Below, in pieces: positions 18,337 to 18,416 of a stretch of DNA of 18,416 nt. The notes under the pieces are model-generated. The model worked only from the letters and a program-made list of their open reading frames with translations, was not told the DNA's origin and ran no database searches. The translations under genes were made by a program, and so were the position numbers. Source of the stretch: CAZFAT01 sp964517075 (GTDB lineage Bacteria > Acidobacteriota > Vicinamibacteria > Vicinamibacterales > SCN-69-37); contig CAZFAT010000346.1 of the NCBI GenBank assembly GCA_964517075.1, positions 1-18,416 of the forward strand, written 5' to 3'. The stretch's first letter is position 1; each line of letters opens with the position of its first letter.

Positions 18337-18416
18337 ATGTTTTCCTCCCGTCTTCCACCCGTGCTCGCGGAGAACGCGCTGAGCCAGGCGGTGGCGGCCG
18401 CCACGCTCCGCGGGGT
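18337..18416 (+). CDS. Start of a gene, possibly a PLP-dependent aminotransferase (runs off the window)
   Basis: 26 codons are present from the ATG at 18337. The peptide MFSSRLPPVLAENALSQAVA resembles the opening of class I/II aminotransferases in which FSxRLP..L..NAL..AL precedes an LDLTESNP motif, but that motif would lie outside the window. There is no clear ribosome site. A weak TAGGGT box lies at 18316-18321. The assignment depends on a short conserved N-terminus and is tentative. Confidence 0.5.
   Translation, partial: MFSSRLPPVLAENALSQAVAAATLRG

Noticed and set aside
17856..18404. 182-codon minus-strand frame crossing the start of the large gene
   Set aside because: It overlaps the signal peptide and first domain of the large gene in another frame and shows no recognisable features.

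Overview
This 18.4 kb window is GC-rich bacterial DNA, densely coding, with short gaps and many overlapping start and stop codons. Its left half is one minus-strand operon for an alternative complex III (ACIII) respiratory chain. Gene content suggests an aerobic Gram-negative, probably Acidobacteriota and perhaps the Vicinamibacteria. The reasons are ACIII joined to a Cox operon, a long outer-membrane protease/propeller/barrel protein, a small protein with an ESFPASDPPS tail, and a REP-like TAGCCGC...CTTCAG repeat. The taxonomic call is inference; no marker gene is present.

Region 1 (1-9146, minus strand) reads actA (pentaheme cytochrome c), actB (molybdopterin-enzyme-like domain plus Fe-S domain), actC (NrfD-like), actD (DUF3341), actE (monoheme lipoprotein), actF (NrfD-like), a 125-residue one-helix protein, a SCO-like copper protein, and the first 52 codons of coxB. 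ACIII oxidises quinol and passes electrons through its hemes towards the oxidase. The SCO protein probably helps load the CuA site of the CoxB that follows it. A REP-like inverted-repeat pair and a 12-bp tandem repeat lie at the 5' end of the SCO gene.

Region 2 (9147-9346) is the divergent control region. A 16-bp perfect palindrome, TGTGAAACATTTCACA, lies between the -35 (TTGACA) and -10 of the likely act promoter and just upstream of the promoter of the plus-strand gene. It fits both Rex and CRP/FNR-family operators.

Region 3 (9347-13361) holds a plus-strand pair with ATGA overlap: a geranylgeranyl-reductase-family flavoprotein and an exported M61 peptidase with a PDZ domain. A convergent minus-strand exported protein of unknown function follows, and its stop codon overlaps that of the peptidase.

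Region 4 (13358-13679, minus strand) is the most unusual stretch. It is a broken cytochrome oxidase remnant in which the first 15 codons of a coxA run into the C-terminal half of a coxB. The coxB part carries a one-base insertion and a deletion that removed the CuA ligands.

Region 5 (13708-14982, plus strand) has a 45-residue one-helix protein, a 69-residue ESFPASDPPS protein and an exported protein of unknown function. Region 6 is a hairpin-rich convergent gap, then a large minus-strand gene for an exported metalloprotease-like/beta-propeller/beta-barrel protein (15107-18154). At the right edge is the start of a plus-strand gene, perhaps a PLP-dependent aminotransferase. I saw no tRNA, rRNA, CRISPR array, insertion sequence or phage gene.
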